Positions 30,018-39,389 of a DNA stretch of 64,000 nucleotides are shown here, in pieces. The DNA is taken from contig DGIS01000004.1 of the NCBI GenBank assembly GCA_002386525.1, positions 62,001-126,000 of the forward strand. Direction: 5' to 3'. A model generated the notes under the pieces. That model did not search any database and was not told the DNA's origin. It worked only from the letters and a program-made list of their open reading frames with translations. This stretch comes from Sphingobacterium sp. UBA4616. GTDB taxonomy: Bacteria; Bacteroidota; Bacteroidia; Sphingobacteriales; Sphingobacteriaceae. Both the position numbers and the translations under genes were made by a program. Positions within the stretch are counted from its first letter, which is position 1. Each line of letters begins with the position of its first letter.

Positions 30018-30650
30018 ATGAACATTAAAGCAAAAACAGGGAAAGAGTTTTTTACAGATGGCTTACTACGTCGAAGTCGAATCATTATTGGCATTATGCT
30101 GTCGGTAACGCTTATACTTCCGGTTGTTTTTTTCATCGGTACAATGATGGAAACGATGTCTTATGGAAAAGCAATTTTGGGTGACGATCGTTATAATGCA
30201 AGGATAAGCGACAGCTATATCTATGCATTGGTTCTTTTAGGCTTTGCCTTAATGATTGTTACTCCAGTCATTTTTTTTGTTAAAAAAATGACCAATAATT
30301 ATCTGCAGTCAATTAATTCGCTGTCAGAAATAGATATGGAAAAGCTGATAAAGGTCAATGATATGGCTCCGTTTTATGAGAAATTTATGCCATCTTATAT
30401 AATAAAAGAGGGTACTGTGTGCTTTTTTTATCTATTTCAGCATACTACCATTTTTTTTAAAGATATAGTCGCCATTAACGTAAAACATTCTTATTACAAG
30501 GGATATACTGCTTCGGTATATATCCAAACGATAGCAAAGACTTATCGTTTTCGCCTAATTGGTAACGTTTTTATAGTGAAAAATCTAACCGATGAAGCCG
30601 TGAAAATCAATCCCGAGATAATTTTAAATAAAGATTGGAATATAGCATAA
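30018..30650 (+). CDS. Two-helix membrane protein of unknown function
   Basis: I do not recognise this 210-aa protein. It has two hydrophobic helices (about 22-46 and 73-96) with a short polar loop between them. A C-terminal part of about 110 residues (KYSYYKGYTASV-like strands; FRLIGNVFIVKN) looks like a small membrane-attached beta domain, perhaps PH-like. The 268-bp gap upstream of it holds nothing that I can name. Confidence 0.55.
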   Translation: MNIKAKTGKEFFTDGLLRRSRIIIGIMLSVTLILPVVFFIGTMMETMSYGKAILGDDRYNARISDSYIYALVLLGFALMIVTPVIFFVKKMTNNYLQSINSLSEIDMEKLIKVNDMAPFYEKFMPSYIIKEGTVCFFYLFQHTTIFFKDIVAINVKHSYYKGYTASVYIQTIAKTYRFRLIGNVFIVKNLTDEAVKINPEIILNKDWNIA

Positions 30651-30714
30651 TAGCGTGGATTTTATACCTATTTAACCTATCCCAAAAAACATTATTCTAA
30701 CCTATAATGTAAAG

Positions 30715-31461
30715 TTATTCGTTATTTATCGCCTTGCGGTGCATCAACAACCATTCATAAATCCAGGGCTCAGTTTCATAGAGGTACTGGATACTGTGAC
30801 CTTTTCCTGTAAGACGGTGGAAAATAATTTCACTATTGCACTCCTCTAGAGATTTGACTATCCTTTCTGTTTCATTTATGGAGATTTGGTCATCCGCCGT
30901 TCCGTGATAGGTGAGGATGGGTATGTCTCTGAGCGTGCAAATGCGAGTAGTATCGCTATCATTTACTCCTCCACACAATGGGACAATTGCCGCAATTTTT
31001 TCGGGATGATCCAGTGCTGCAGCGTAGGTTCCATATCCACCCATACTTATTCCAGTCACATAAACGCGACTCTTGTCAATGCGGTAGTTTGAGGTTATTT
31101 CATTGTAAAGCGAGTCGAACCAATTTTCCGTAGACCAATATCTACCCTCCGGACATTGTGGTGCAACCATTACAAAATCAAATTCCTTTCCTTGATCTAC
31201 TAAATACGGTAAGCCATAGATCTTCAATTTTTCAAGATCATCGCCCTTTTGAGATCCTCCGTGAAGATAGATAACCAATGGATGTGTGGACGTATCTGTA
31301 TGGTAATTTTTAGGGAGATAGGTTAGGTGTTTATAATTGACTTTTAGCTTTTCTTGGGCAATAGACTGTGATGTAAAGATGCTGAAAACGACTATTGCGA
31401 GCAGTTGAGGATAAAGATAGAACATCTTACTATAAATTTTGATGGGTTCTTGAAACGTCAT
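30715..31461 (-). CDS. Secreted alpha/beta-hydrolase (esterase/PHB-depolymerase-like)
   Basis: This 248-aa protein has an N-terminal signal (ending SQSIAQ; ATG at 31425 is an alternative start). The catalytic triad is visible: nucleophile in GISMGGYGTYAAA, aspartate in YHGTADDQI and histidine in GKGHSIQYL, with an oxyanion loop at PLVIYLHGGSQKGDD. This is the small periplasmic esterase layout used for feruloyl/acetyl esters or short polyesters. It stands alone between a membrane protein and an ATPase gene, so no substrate is suggested by context. Confidence 0.8.
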   Translation of the reverse strand: MTFQEPIKIYSKMFYLYPQLLAIVVFSIFTSQSIAQEKLKVNYKHLTYLPKNYHTDTSTHPLVIYLHGGSQKGDDLEKLKIYGLPYLVDQGKEFDFVMVAPQCPEGRYWSTENWFDSLYNEITSNYRIDKSRVYVTGISMGGYGTYAAALDHPEKIAAIVPLCGGVNDSDTTRICTLRDIPILTYHGTADDQISINETERIVKSLEECNSEIIFHRLTGKGHSIQYLYETEPWIYEWLLMHRKAINNE

Positions 31462-31503
31462 ATTGGAAGAAGATGAAAAGTTTACTGCAATCTATTCATG
31501 TTG

Positions 31504-32772
31504 TTACCGCAATATCATTCCTATCCTTTCCCGTTCTTTATCCGATAGGGGGATAGCCTGCTCAATGATGGGTAATATCTCTGCTTTACGATCTGTTTGT
31601 AGCAAGAGATCCAAGAAGCCTAAGTATGTCCTAATTAAATCAGCTTTGATACCGACAAAAGCACGTGGATTAGCAATGTAGAGCTCCTGCACAAGCTGGA
31701 GTAACTTGGCCTTACGATCGCTATCAGAATTAGCATGCCCGTAGTGGGGTAAAAGATTCTTCTGTGTGAGTTCTTCTAATTTGATATCCACCGCTTTTTC
31801 GCGAACATATTTCTTCTGTTTCCTTTCCAGCATATCACGTAATTCGGCTAAGAGCTTGCGATATACTACTTGTTGTTCTTTCTCGCTGAATAAGTTTCCT
31901 TCAGTAGATAGCGTCATATCTGACATTTCAAAACTGTCAAAAAAAGCAGACTCGACATAAACCGAATGGTGAAATTCAATAGCATTATTATTAAAACTAC
32001 TCAGCAGTTTGGTTACCTCCACTTTATGACTGTTCAGGAAATAATAATAGTAACGGTCCCCAATAGAATATTTCCATCGGATATAATTAATCTTAAATAC
32101 GAACGAATTCTCTTGTGGACTATATATCGTAACTGAGGTTTCATCGGTCTCCTGAATCAGCTGCTGATAGGCGATCGGATTACCATTTATGGTGATATTG
32201 TAGCCCATATCCTTATTTAGATACAAGAACCAGCCAAATTCCTGTGCCAGAAAATCCTTAAAATCTTCCGACTCGAATGTCATAGCATTTAGGCCAAATA
32301 TTCCATCGAGTAAAACAGTAGTTCCTGTATGCTCGGACTGGGATGGGAGCGATTCGGAGCTATCGTATGTTTCTTTAGTATCTCTGTTTATGGTTAATGT
32401 GTACGCTATCAGACCCTGATGCTGCGCCACCACAGTATGCCAAGTGGCACGGGTGGCAAAAAGGGAAAATGAGAATCGCCCTTTTCCCTTTTTGCCCCGT
32501 GTATAGGAAGTACGTTTGGGTTGCGCTTTCTTGAGTGAATCCAGAAAGTTGCCAAATGAATAGTCCAATGTATCTGGTGCTATACCTTCTCCATTATCAC
32601 TGATGCTAATGTGTTCGATGTAGCCAAGTTCATTACTCCTAATAGCAATGGATACTGCTGTAGCCTTAGCATCAAATCCATTCCATATATATTCAGCAAT
32701 GGCTTGCTTAGCATCCTTTGGTAAACCCGCGGATTCTATGCTTGCATTTGTGATCTTTGTACTATTCCTCAT
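31504..32772 (-). CDS. GHKL (HSP90-like) ATPase domain protein
   Basis: This 422-aa cytoplasmic protein starts with a GHKL ATPase: N box AIAEYIWNGFDAKA, G1 box ISDNGEGI and G2 box GKKGKGRFSFSLFA. A second domain (about 150-300) of transducer type follows, then a Lys/Glu-rich helical part (MLERKQKKYVREKAV) and a C-terminal helical domain. This is the layout of stand-alone MORC/Hsp90-like ATPases, some of which belong to phage-defence loci. No partner gene is next to it, so a defence role would be speculation. Confidence 0.7.
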   Translation of the reverse strand: MRNSTKITNASIESAGLPKDAKQAIAEYIWNGFDAKATAVSIAIRSNELGYIEHISISDNGEGIAPDTLDYSFGNFLDSLKKAQPKRTSYTRGKKGKGRFSFSLFATRATWHTVVAQHQGLIAYTLTINRDTKETYDSSESLPSQSEHTGTTVLLDGIFGLNAMTFESEDFKDFLAQEFGWFLYLNKDMGYNITINGNPIAYQQLIQETDETSVTIYSPQENSFVFKINYIRWKYSIGDRYYYYFLNSHKVEVTKLLSSFNNNAIEFHHSVYVESAFFDSFEMSDMTLSTEGNLFSEKEQQVVYRKLLAELRDMLERKQKKYVREKAVDIKLEELTQKNLLPHYGHANSDSDRKAKLLQLVQELYIANPRAFVGIKADLIRTYLGFLDLLLQTDRKAEILPIIEQAIPLSDKERERIGMILR

Positions 32773-32844
32773 GATAATTGACCTTTATGTCAAATCTATT
32801 AAAATTATCATTTATTTTATAATTCTACTAAAGAAAATAGTAAT

Positions 32845-32876
32845 TAGACAATATTTCAGATAGACAATATTTCAGA
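32845..32876. repeat. Perfect tandem repeat, 2 x 16 bp
   Basis: TAGACAATATTTCAGA occurs twice head to tail in an AT-rich spacer between the GHKL gene and a gene remnant. No function is apparent. Confidence 0.8.
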
Positions 32877-32918
32877 ATTCTTCATTTTGAAGCATATGAA
32901 AGACTAGGTGCTCCTTGC

Positions 32919-33057
32919 GGAATTGGCAGGCTATATGGTCGCTAAAGTAACTTTGAGATTTGAAAACTTCACCAATACTGATCTGGTCATTTTGGAGTGC
33001 GACGGTAAAACTATACGTTTGGGAAGGTACAGGTTGGTACATGATGGCTATTAGGAA
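32919..33057 (+). pseudogene. C-terminal fragment of the NTF2-like secreted protein family
   Basis: The frame reads ELAGYMVAKVTLRFENFTNT and continues DLVILE, matching ESADYMVAKVTLKFENFTKT / DLVTFE of the intact gene at 60503. The signal peptide and first two thirds are missing, and after the match the frame drifts before a stop at 33055-33057. It is a dead fragment about 27 kb from the intact copy. Confidence 0.8.
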
Positions 33058-33096
33058 TTATTGCTTTATCTTGGATTTTTCCATTGGACCAAAACT

Positions 33097-34710
33097 ATGA
33101 TTACCTTATCTAAACACATCTTAGTTTCTTTTATCCTTTGCCTTTTATTTTCGCAGTCGAAAGGTCAGTCAGATTCTGCAAAAGGATTTTTGAAGATTAA
33201 AAATGATATTTTTTGGGACACCCAAGATGGAGGTCCTATATATAGCCAAGGGGGAGGCATTTTTTCTTTCAAAGACCCTGAAGATGGGAAGACTAAATAT
33301 TTTTGGTATGGAGCAAAATATCAAGAGTCTGAAAAATACCGAAATGAACCTAGTGTCACCCCTGATCGTGACAATTTTGTTTCTGTCACTTGTTATGTGT
33401 CTACGGATCTAGTAAACTGGATCTCTCGCGGAGATGTACTGACTCTTGATGAACTTAATAGTAATTATACCCAGACGCGTTGGGCAGGACGTTTAGGTGT
33501 CGCATACATCAAGGAAATGGACAAGTATGCGCTGCTGATCCAACATAATGATCAATTATTGATTACCTTATCGGAAAGTCCCAACGGTCCATTTAAATGG
33601 CACCGGCGCATCGATATGACTGCTATGATAGGAACAAGCAACACTGGCGATCAAACGGTATTCACCGATGAGGATACCGGAAAGTCATACTTGGTGTATT
33701 CTTATGGAAGAGGCAGGAACAAGATTTACATCTCACAGATCGGTATAAAGGACGGTAAAGTTGGACTATTGGATTGTAATATGATCTTCAAAGGTGAGGG
33801 AAGAGAGGGGAACTGTATGTTCAAACAGAATGGAAAATACTATTTATTCGCCTCCAACTTATACGGCTGGGATTCCTCTTTTGCTTATTACTTAGTTTCA
33901 GATCATATTTACGGTCCATATACGCCAACCAATAAGATGCTGATCATGGAAGGCACAGAGGCAGATTATGCCCATGTCACCCAAACAGGATTTTTTGTTA
34001 CGCTAAAAGGGACTAAAAAGCAGACAGTGATATATTGTGGCGACAGATGGGCTAATTTTGCGGGCAATGGTTTAGGATATAACCAGTGGTGTCCCCTTTC
34101 CTTCGATGGCCCAAAGCCTATTTTTAATTCCTTAAGTTCATGGAGTCTTCATCCAACAACAGGAGAATGGCTGGTGAATGGTGACAATAATTATGTTAAG
34201 AACGGGAGTTTCGAGGCCGATAGAAGACATATACCAAGTCCAGTTAAACCTGTTCAGGAACAGTTATTGGGGTGGCAAACCAGTATAATTAAGGGAAATA
34301 AAATCTCTGTTAGTGATTCTTTATCTCCCGTGCTTAATTATTTCAATACTACCGAGGATAGAAAGCAGGTAATCGGTGAAAAGAGTCTGCATATTAATGA
34401 TAAAATAGATTTTAAACGCAAGGTTTCACAAATTATTCAGTCAAGCCAGGAGGTGAAACTAGCGGATGGAAAATATACTTTATCTGCAAAATTTAAACGC
34501 GGGAGCGGATTTGCGGATTTATATATGTATGCCTTAAGTAATGGTAAAGAGTATAAACAAAAACTGAGCAAAGCGGATCAAAATTGGGATGATATTACCT
34601 TAAAGAATATATCCGTAAAAAATGGGCGCGTTGAAGTCGGTTTTATTGCCAGAGGAAAGGCGAATGCTTATTGCTATATAGATGATGTAACGCTTATTCG
34701 CGCTAAATAA
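33097..34710 (+). CDS. Secreted GH43-like five-bladed propeller protein with C-terminal jelly roll
   Basis: The ATG at 33097 begins a signal peptide (MITLSKHILVSFILCLLFSQ, then SKGQ); upstream TTG 33061 is less likely. The 537-aa protein has a propeller fold of the GH43/GH32 type: DTQDGGPIYSQGGG, YYWYGAKY-like blades, TRWAGRLGVAYI, GDQTVFTDEDTGKSYLVYSY and GREGNCMFKQNGKYYLFASN. The acidic residues D in TDED and E in GEGREGN could be catalytic. Residues about 385-537 (YVKNGSFEADRRH ... YCYIDDVTLI) form a CBM4/9-type beta sandwich. It stands alone, outside the main PUL. Confidence 0.75.
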   Translation: MITLSKHILVSFILCLLFSQSKGQSDSAKGFLKIKNDIFWDTQDGGPIYSQGGGIFSFKDPEDGKTKYFWYGAKYQESEKYRNEPSVTPDRDNFVSVTCYVSTDLVNWISRGDVLTLDELNSNYTQTRWAGRLGVAYIKEMDKYALLIQHNDQLLITLSESPNGPFKWHRRIDMTAMIGTSNTGDQTVFTDEDTGKSYLVYSYGRGRNKIYISQIGIKDGKVGLLDCNMIFKGEGREGNCMFKQNGKYYLFASNLYGWDSSFAYYLVSDHIYGPYTPTNKMLIMEGTEADYAHVTQTGFFVTLKGTKKQTVIYCGDRWANFAGNGLGYNQWCPLSFDGPKPIFNSLSSWSLHPTTGEWLVNGDNNYVKNGSFEADRRHIPSPVKPVQEQLLGWQTSIIKGNKISVSDSLSPVLNYFNTTEDRKQVIGEKSLHINDKIDFKRKVSQIIQSSQEVKLADGKYTLSAKFKRGSGFADLYMYALSNGKEYKQKLSKADQNWDDITLKNISVKNGRVEVGFIARGKANAYCYIDDVTLIRAK

Positions 34711-34846
34711 CCCACAATGAGATAAAGATAATATGGTCTTTAAATAAGTTTCTCCCAAACAAATAGACTCTTTTTGGCATAATTTTCGTCATGAAAATAT
34801 AAAAATTAAGTGTATTCTACTGCGGATGTATTTTTAAAATCATTTT

Positions 34847-35281
34847 ATGAACACGATACATAAATACCTGATAATTGCATGTCTTTGTCTGTCGATAACG
34901 GCATGTAAAAAAAATGATTGTTTCACACCCCCCGAGCCCGTAGTTTTTGAGTTTGTAAATGCTGAAGGGAAAAACTTGATTACTACAGGCCAACTTCATA
35001 AAAATAACTTTGAGTTTCGTGAAGAACTGGGAGATCGTGAAAACAAACTCGTAGCGTATGATATACGAAGCGATGATCGCGTTATACTTCCTAAAGTTGG
35101 CTGGACTGAAGGATTTATACGGTATAAATTTCTGTCGACGATAAAATCCTTTCCATTTACCGTAAAAACTTCTAAAAATCAGAACTGTGGCGGCACAACA
35201 ATTGAAGAACTAAAGCTGGATGACGTAAACTATCAGCAGAAGGATGGATATATTTTAGTAATCCTAGAGCGCGAAATCTGA
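34847..35281 (+). CDS. Small lipoprotein of unknown function
   Basis: This 144-aa protein has a clear lipobox (LSITAC, Cys20, then KKNDC). The rest is beta-rich with a second pair of cysteines (NQNCGG) and no family that I recognise. It stands alone; the 136-bp gap before it is AT-rich with no exact TAnnTTTG box. Confidence 0.65.
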   Translation: MNTIHKYLIIACLCLSITACKKNDCFTPPEPVVFEFVNAEGKNLITTGQLHKNNFEFREELGDRENKLVAYDIRSDDRVILPKVGWTEGFIRYKFLSTIKSFPFTVKTSKNQNCGGTTIEELKLDDVNYQQKDGYILVILEREI

Positions 35282-35330
35282 CAATTGTATTCTCAGATTT
35301 ATTCATTTTATTGGCATTTATCGTTCTTTA

Positions 35331-36083
35331 TTATTCGGTATACATTGTACGAATCAGCTTGAGTGCCTCTGTTTTCCAGTCATTGCTAATCGGTTCCAGA
35401 TCGGAATAACAGTTTTCAAAATTATACGTCCATTCACTATTTTCTGGATCTGGCATATAAACGGAGAGATGGCGCTGGTTATCGCCTTCCGTTTTAAAGC
35501 TATAGATCATATATAGCTTATCATTTTCTGTTAACTGACCTAAATAATCAATTTGCAAGGGGTATGTATCCCATTCGGATTCTAGGTATTCGTTTACAAC
35601 AATTTTTCCAATTTCGTTTTGTGCTTTATAACTAGCCGGTACCAAATGTTCGCACTTTTTAGCTTTCAGTCCATTCATCAGTACATACCTTTGCGATAAG
35701 TTGGCGTTGATACTGTCCAATAGGCTTTGATGAATTGGAAGGTCCAGGACCAAAAACTCGCAGGCAGTTGTTGCGCGCAGGTAACCTATTGGCTCGTCAG
35801 CGAGCAACTGTAGCCTAAATTTCTGGAGCAGATCTTTTTGTTTGTACAACGCTATTATTTTTACATAATCCGCTATGGAATAATAATTGAAACTAGCGGC
35901 CAGTTTCTGTTCGGAAGCTAATTGCGATAAGTCCTCAGCGAAATAGTGCATTATATCCGGTAAATAGGTATGTATCATTCTGTAAGCTTGTTGCATTGTA
36001 CTGTCCGAAGCGATTTTTAAGCAAATATTCAATAAGGTAGGCCGATAGCTGTTGGTCTGATAGGTAGCTGTCCAGTTGGCCAT
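35331..36083 (-). CDS. Helical protein, probably the detached end of a larger TraB-type protein
   Basis: The 250-aa frame overlaps the end of the TraB/GumN gene by 149 nt in another frame. It has no signal peptide, and its first about 30 residues are unlike a normal start. It contains helical segments (QQAYRMIHTYLPDIMHYFAE) and a C-terminal beta part (EWDTYPLQIDYLGQLTEND). Some Bacteroidota TraB/GumN proteins are several times longer than the one here, so a frameshift or deletion in a longer gene is a good explanation. An independent gene remains possible. Confidence 0.45.
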   Translation of the reverse strand: MANWTATYQTNSYRPTLLNICLKIASDSTMQQAYRMIHTYLPDIMHYFAEDLSQLASEQKLAASFNYYSIADYVKIIALYKQKDLLQKFRLQLLADEPIGYLRATTACEFLVLDLPIHQSLLDSINANLSQRYVLMNGLKAKKCEHLVPASYKAQNEIGKIVVNEYLESEWDTYPLQIDYLGQLTENDKLYMIYSFKTEGDNQRHLSVYMPDPENSEWTYNFENCYSDLEPISNDWKTEALKLIRTMYTE

Positions 36084-37359
36084 TGCTGGTAAATGCCGAT
36101 AAAGTATATAAAGTGTTGTTTTTTAACCAAAACTCCCATTTCGTCAGCATATTATCATGGTCGGTAATAATCTGCATACCCTGTATACCATTCTTTTCGA
36201 GGAGCTTTTCGGATACAATTTGGTGTTTTATATTTGCCGTTCTTTTTTCATATTCCTGTTTGAGAAACGCTTCCGGAGTCAATCCGTTCAACCCGCCGGC
36301 AAATACTGCTGATACCATCAGTTCTGTTTGCGTACTCAGATCACCATACATCATGCTGGTTCCACCAAGAATCCTTGTCTTATGGACATAACCCTTTGGA
36401 AGAGACACTGCATACCCATACACTGAATCCGTGTGAGCGGCCCATTCCATTGTACTGTAGTCAATTTTATATTTGGCGGCTAGGTTTGTTTTTCTCGTCA
36501 TTACCGGACGGAGCCTATAGCCTTTGAGCTTTAGCAGGTGAATTAGGCCGATGTCGCTTGGTAGATGCGCGGCGCCCACTACGGCGCAAACTGTACCCTT
36601 GTCAAGTTGGGCAATGATATTATTTAGCATGGTGTTATTCCTGCTTTGCATTTCCTCGATATCGATATTGGGCGATATGACCTTCCATAGGCTGTCCAAA
36701 TTTCCTGCGCTATAGAGCTGCATCAGCAGCTCAAAGTGTTGATAATAATTATTACTGTCTTTTTTATTTTTGAGCTGAACTAAACCTCCACTGTTTCTCA
36801 GGTCACGTTGATTAGCCATTGGCTCCAAACCGATAATTTGCTTTCGCTGAGATCGCGCCACTCCATAAAGATAAGCGTCGAGCACCGCCGTAATGTCGTC
36901 TGGCTTATCGTGGCTAGGATTCAAGAGGTATTCTGCCATATAAGGGGATGCCAATTGCTGCGAATCAGGCATCACGCCATATTTCTTTTTATAGCGTTGT
37001 ACAAACTCTTTTTTTTGCACATCGGTAAGTTCGATCTTTTTGCTTGAAGGACGCCTGTTGAGTCGGATATCCCAAATCTCTTTATAAAGTGTGTCGGGGT
37101 GTATTTCAAGGGCAAAAGCATCCGTATTGGTGATAGCGACAAATATAGAATCATTATTATTGATGGGGCGCCTGTCTTTTAAATGAACTGATCCGAGTAA
37201 ATAGGAGGATTTGCTTAGGCCGTTTCCGGTGATTTCCCATAAAAAGCTACTGTACTTTGTTTGCTGGGCACGCAAACTATGTCCAACTAGTACGAGACAG
37301 GAAAGCAGGAGCAGTGATAGCAGCTGTGCAGATTTTGTAGATCCAATAGATTTACACAT
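35935..37359 (-). CDS. TraB/GumN-family secreted protein, possibly truncated
   Basis: The start at 37359 gives a signal peptide (MCKSIGSTKSAQLLSLLLLS ... HSLRAQ). The 474-aa protein carries the TraB/GumN pattern: SSYLLGSVHLKD (GTxH-like), FALEIHPDTL (acidic residue) and VGAAHLPSDIGLIHLLK (GxxH motif). Residues about 300-470 are an added beta-rich domain. The reading frame runs into the overlapping 250-aa frame, which may be its original continuation. The TraB fold includes metalloproteases and metal-dependent hydrolases; activity here is unproven. Confidence 0.75.
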   Translation of the reverse strand: MCKSIGSTKSAQLLSLLLLSCLVLVGHSLRAQQTKYSSFLWEITGNGLSKSSYLLGSVHLKDRRPINNNDSIFVAITNTDAFALEIHPDTLYKEIWDIRLNRRPSSKKIELTDVQKKEFVQRYKKKYGVMPDSQQLASPYMAEYLLNPSHDKPDDITAVLDAYLYGVARSQRKQIIGLEPMANQRDLRNSGGLVQLKNKKDSNNYYQHFELLMQLYSAGNLDSLWKVISPNIDIEEMQSRNNTMLNNIIAQLDKGTVCAVVGAAHLPSDIGLIHLLKLKGYRLRPVMTRKTNLAAKYKIDYSTMEWAAHTDSVYGYAVSLPKGYVHKTRILGGTSMMYGDLSTQTELMVSAVFAGGLNGLTPEAFLKQEYEKRTANIKHQIVSEKLLEKNGIQGMQIITDHDNMLTKWEFWLKNNTLYTLSAFTSNGQLDSYLSDQQLSAYLIEYLLKNRFGQYNATSLQNDTYLFTGYNALFR

Positions 37360-37528
37360 GTGATTAAAATAGATAATATTATGGTTTCTAGAAGATGTGG
37401 TCAATAGTTGACATAACTACTCCTACAGCGATTATTGTTTAGATCAGGTATAGAGCTCGTAATCAGATAGCGCCTCCTAAAAATAGATAAATTTCTGCAT
37501 CTGCACAATAGCATAACGAAGTCAGCTG

Positions 37529-37673
37529 CCCATTGCTGCCATTCGCCAAATTTGCTAGTCATTAGTACTCTTACCTTTTTTTACATTCCCATTTCCATTC
37601 TTTCGTCTTCTTTTTCTATACATCGATCAAATGGGTGAAAATTTTCTCCTATGTGCTGAATTTCTTATATTTG
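37529..37673 (+). promoter_or_regulatory. Conserved upstream element and -7 box of the TraB-like gene
   Basis: CCCATT-N4-CCATTCGCC, with TTAGT ending about 38 nt from its start (37529-37566), matches an element upstream of the NTF2-like genes (60376-60414 and 62244) at roughly three quarters of positions with a one-base gap. A -7 box TATATTTG lies at 37666-37673. It is downstream of the GTG at 37635, which rules that codon out as the start of this transcript's gene. Confidence 0.45.
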
Positions 37674-37712
37674 GTAGTATCACTTTTAACAATGCCTAAA
37701 TATCCGTTTTTA

Positions 37713-38525
37713 ATGAAATATCTTTTTGCAAGTCTATCGGTTTTGTTTTTAAACTTGGCACAAGCTCAAACCTCGATTAAGACAGAACTCTATATCATTG
37801 GCACAGTGCATGACTCCTCCGCCATTTTGAGCCCGGGTATGCTATTTGAAATTATAGATAAAATCAGGCCTGATATACTTTTGCAAGAAAATGATAGCGA
37901 ACAGATGAAAGATTACGCAAAAGAAATTCGTCTAACATCCAATGAGCAGACTGCTACATTACGATATCTTAAAAAATATCCTGAAACACGCAATTTACCA
38001 TTCGAGTTTGAGGGTAGAAATCAGTACCGAAAGGATAGGGGTATGGTCCCGGCTGATTACCTTACCGTAAAGCTTATCGATAGCTTGTATCAAGTCGGTA
38101 AGTTAAGTGATACCAATAAAGCCATCTATGAGAAATATAAAGAAGCGAATAAAGCGCTACTTAACTTTTCAAAAACAGATATCAAGACATTGAATTCAGT
38201 CGCTTTTGAAACTTTAAATAGATATAGACAGACTCTTCAGCATCATGAGATCCCCAAAATAGCTAATTCCGAAGCAATTTTTGAAGAGAAATATATAGTA
38301 AAGCCAAACGGTCAAAAGATATCTTACCGAGATGGTTATCAGCTTTGGTGTAATTTTTGGGACCTAAGAAATACTACAATGGCTATTAATATCATCAAAC
38401 ACGCTAATCAGTATAGTGGAAAAAAAATAGTTGTCTTAACCGGAGTTCAGCACAAGTATTATTTAAAAGAACTGCTCGATAAATATCAAGATGGTAGTTA
38501 TCGTGTTATTGAATACTTTCAATAA
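37713..38525 (+). CDS. Secreted TraB/Tiki-superfamily-like protein
   Basis: I choose ATG 37713 (signal peptide MKYLFASLSVLFLNLAQAQ), supported by a -7 box at 37666 just upstream; 37692 is an alternative. The 270-aa protein has LYIIGTVHDSSAIL near the N-terminus, RPDILLQEND (acidic pair) and a C-terminal VVLTGVQHKYYLKELL. These are the GTxH ... E ... GxxH pattern of TraB/Tiki/EreA-like hydrolases. It lies divergent from the TraB/GumN gene, so two related folds sit side by side. Family membership is inferred from three motifs only. Confidence 0.6.
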   Translation: MKYLFASLSVLFLNLAQAQTSIKTELYIIGTVHDSSAILSPGMLFEIIDKIRPDILLQENDSEQMKDYAKEIRLTSNEQTATLRYLKKYPETRNLPFEFEGRNQYRKDRGMVPADYLTVKLIDSLYQVGKLSDTNKAIYEKYKEANKALLNFSKTDIKTLNSVAFETLNRYRQTLQHHEIPKIANSEAIFEEKYIVKPNGQKISYRDGYQLWCNFWDLRNTTMAINIIKHANQYSGKKIVVLTGVQHKYYLKELLDKYQDGSYRVIEYFQ

Positions 38526-38534
38526 CACGATAAC
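38497..38534. terminator. Long perfect inverted repeat over the stop codon of the TraB-like gene
   Basis: A 17-bp perfect stem (GTTATCGTGTTATTGAA and its complement) with a 4-nt loop spans the last codons and stop of the gene at 37713. There is no run of T after it, so it may terminate weakly, stabilise the mRNA end, or bind a protein. Confidence 0.6.
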
Positions 38535-38628
38535 TATATCATTGAGCCTTACACTCTAAACCTTTTGTTAATTATTTTTTGGTGTTCTGCCTTTCAAATG
38601 CTTCTATTTTTTAAAATCTTAATCCGCA

Positions 38629-38661
38629 TTGTCCTGCCATTTTGAAAAATCACTAACTTTG
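38629..38661 (+). promoter_or_regulatory. Promoter of the response regulator/porin operon
   Basis: -7 box TAACTTTG (38654-38661) with TTG at 38629-38631, 22 nt upstream. Transcription would start near 38667, about 33 nt before ATG 38700. Confidence 0.55.
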
Positions 38662-38699
38662 CCCTGCAATAATTGATAGATACATACAACAGCGCTAGA

Positions 38700-39389
38700 A
38701 TGGTGAAGATTATGGTCGTAGAAGACAATGAACGTGTTGCTTCAAGTGTGAAGAAAGGATTGGCAAGTCAGGGCTACCTGGTCAATGTTTTTGGGGATGC
38801 CGAAACCGCGATCAAAGAGATCAAATCTGTTGAATATGATTTACTAATTATAGACATTATGTTACCAAGAATGAATGGCATAGAGCTCAGTAAACAAATG
38901 CGTGCTGCTTACCCCAGAATTCCGATCATCATGCTCACGGCATTGGGCAGTATCGATGAAAAAATATCTGGCTTTGACGCTGGAGCAGACGATTATATGG
39001 TGAAACCCTTTGAAATACGCGAACTTTTTGCACGTATCGCCGTCTTGCTCAAGCGCCATCGTGAAATCAGTGAAGAAGAGATTCAAGGGCTATTGACTTA
39101 TGATCGTATCAGCATTGATCTGCGTAGAAAACAGGTTCATAGCCAGGGGCAGCTTGTCAAACTGACGCCAAAAGAGTTTGATCTCCTCCACTTCTTTTTG
39201 AAGCATAAGGAAACCATGCTCAGTAAGGATGAGATAGCACGTAATGTTTGGAGCAAGAACTTTGATACTGGAACGAATTATATTGATGTATATATCAATT
39301 ATTTACGTAAAAAAATAGACCGTGATTTTTCACCAAAATTGATTCATACGAAATCCGGATATGGATTTATTTTATCCAATAAAGAATGA
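38700..39389 (+). CDS. OmpR-family response regulator
   Basis: ATG 38700 is preferred to the in-frame TTG at 38673. The 229-aa protein has a receiver domain (MVVEDN acidic pocket, phospho-Asp in LLIIDIMLPRMNG, Thr/Ala in IIMLTALGS, Lys in YMVKPFEIRE). It ends in a winged helix with LTPKEFDLLHFFLKHKE and YIDVYINYLRKKID. It overlaps the histidine kinase by 4 nt. The nearest downstream target candidates are the porin, Dabb and cupin genes, which share its direction. Confidence 0.95.
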   Translation: MVKIMVVEDNERVASSVKKGLASQGYLVNVFGDAETAIKEIKSVEYDLLIIDIMLPRMNGIELSKQMRAAYPRIPIIMLTALGSIDEKISGFDAGADDYMVKPFEIRELFARIAVLLKRHREISEEEIQGLLTYDRISIDLRRKQVHSQGQLVKLTPKEFDLLHFFLKHKETMLSKDEIARNVWSKNFDTGTNYIDVYINYLRKKIDRDFSPKLIHTKSGYGFILSNKE

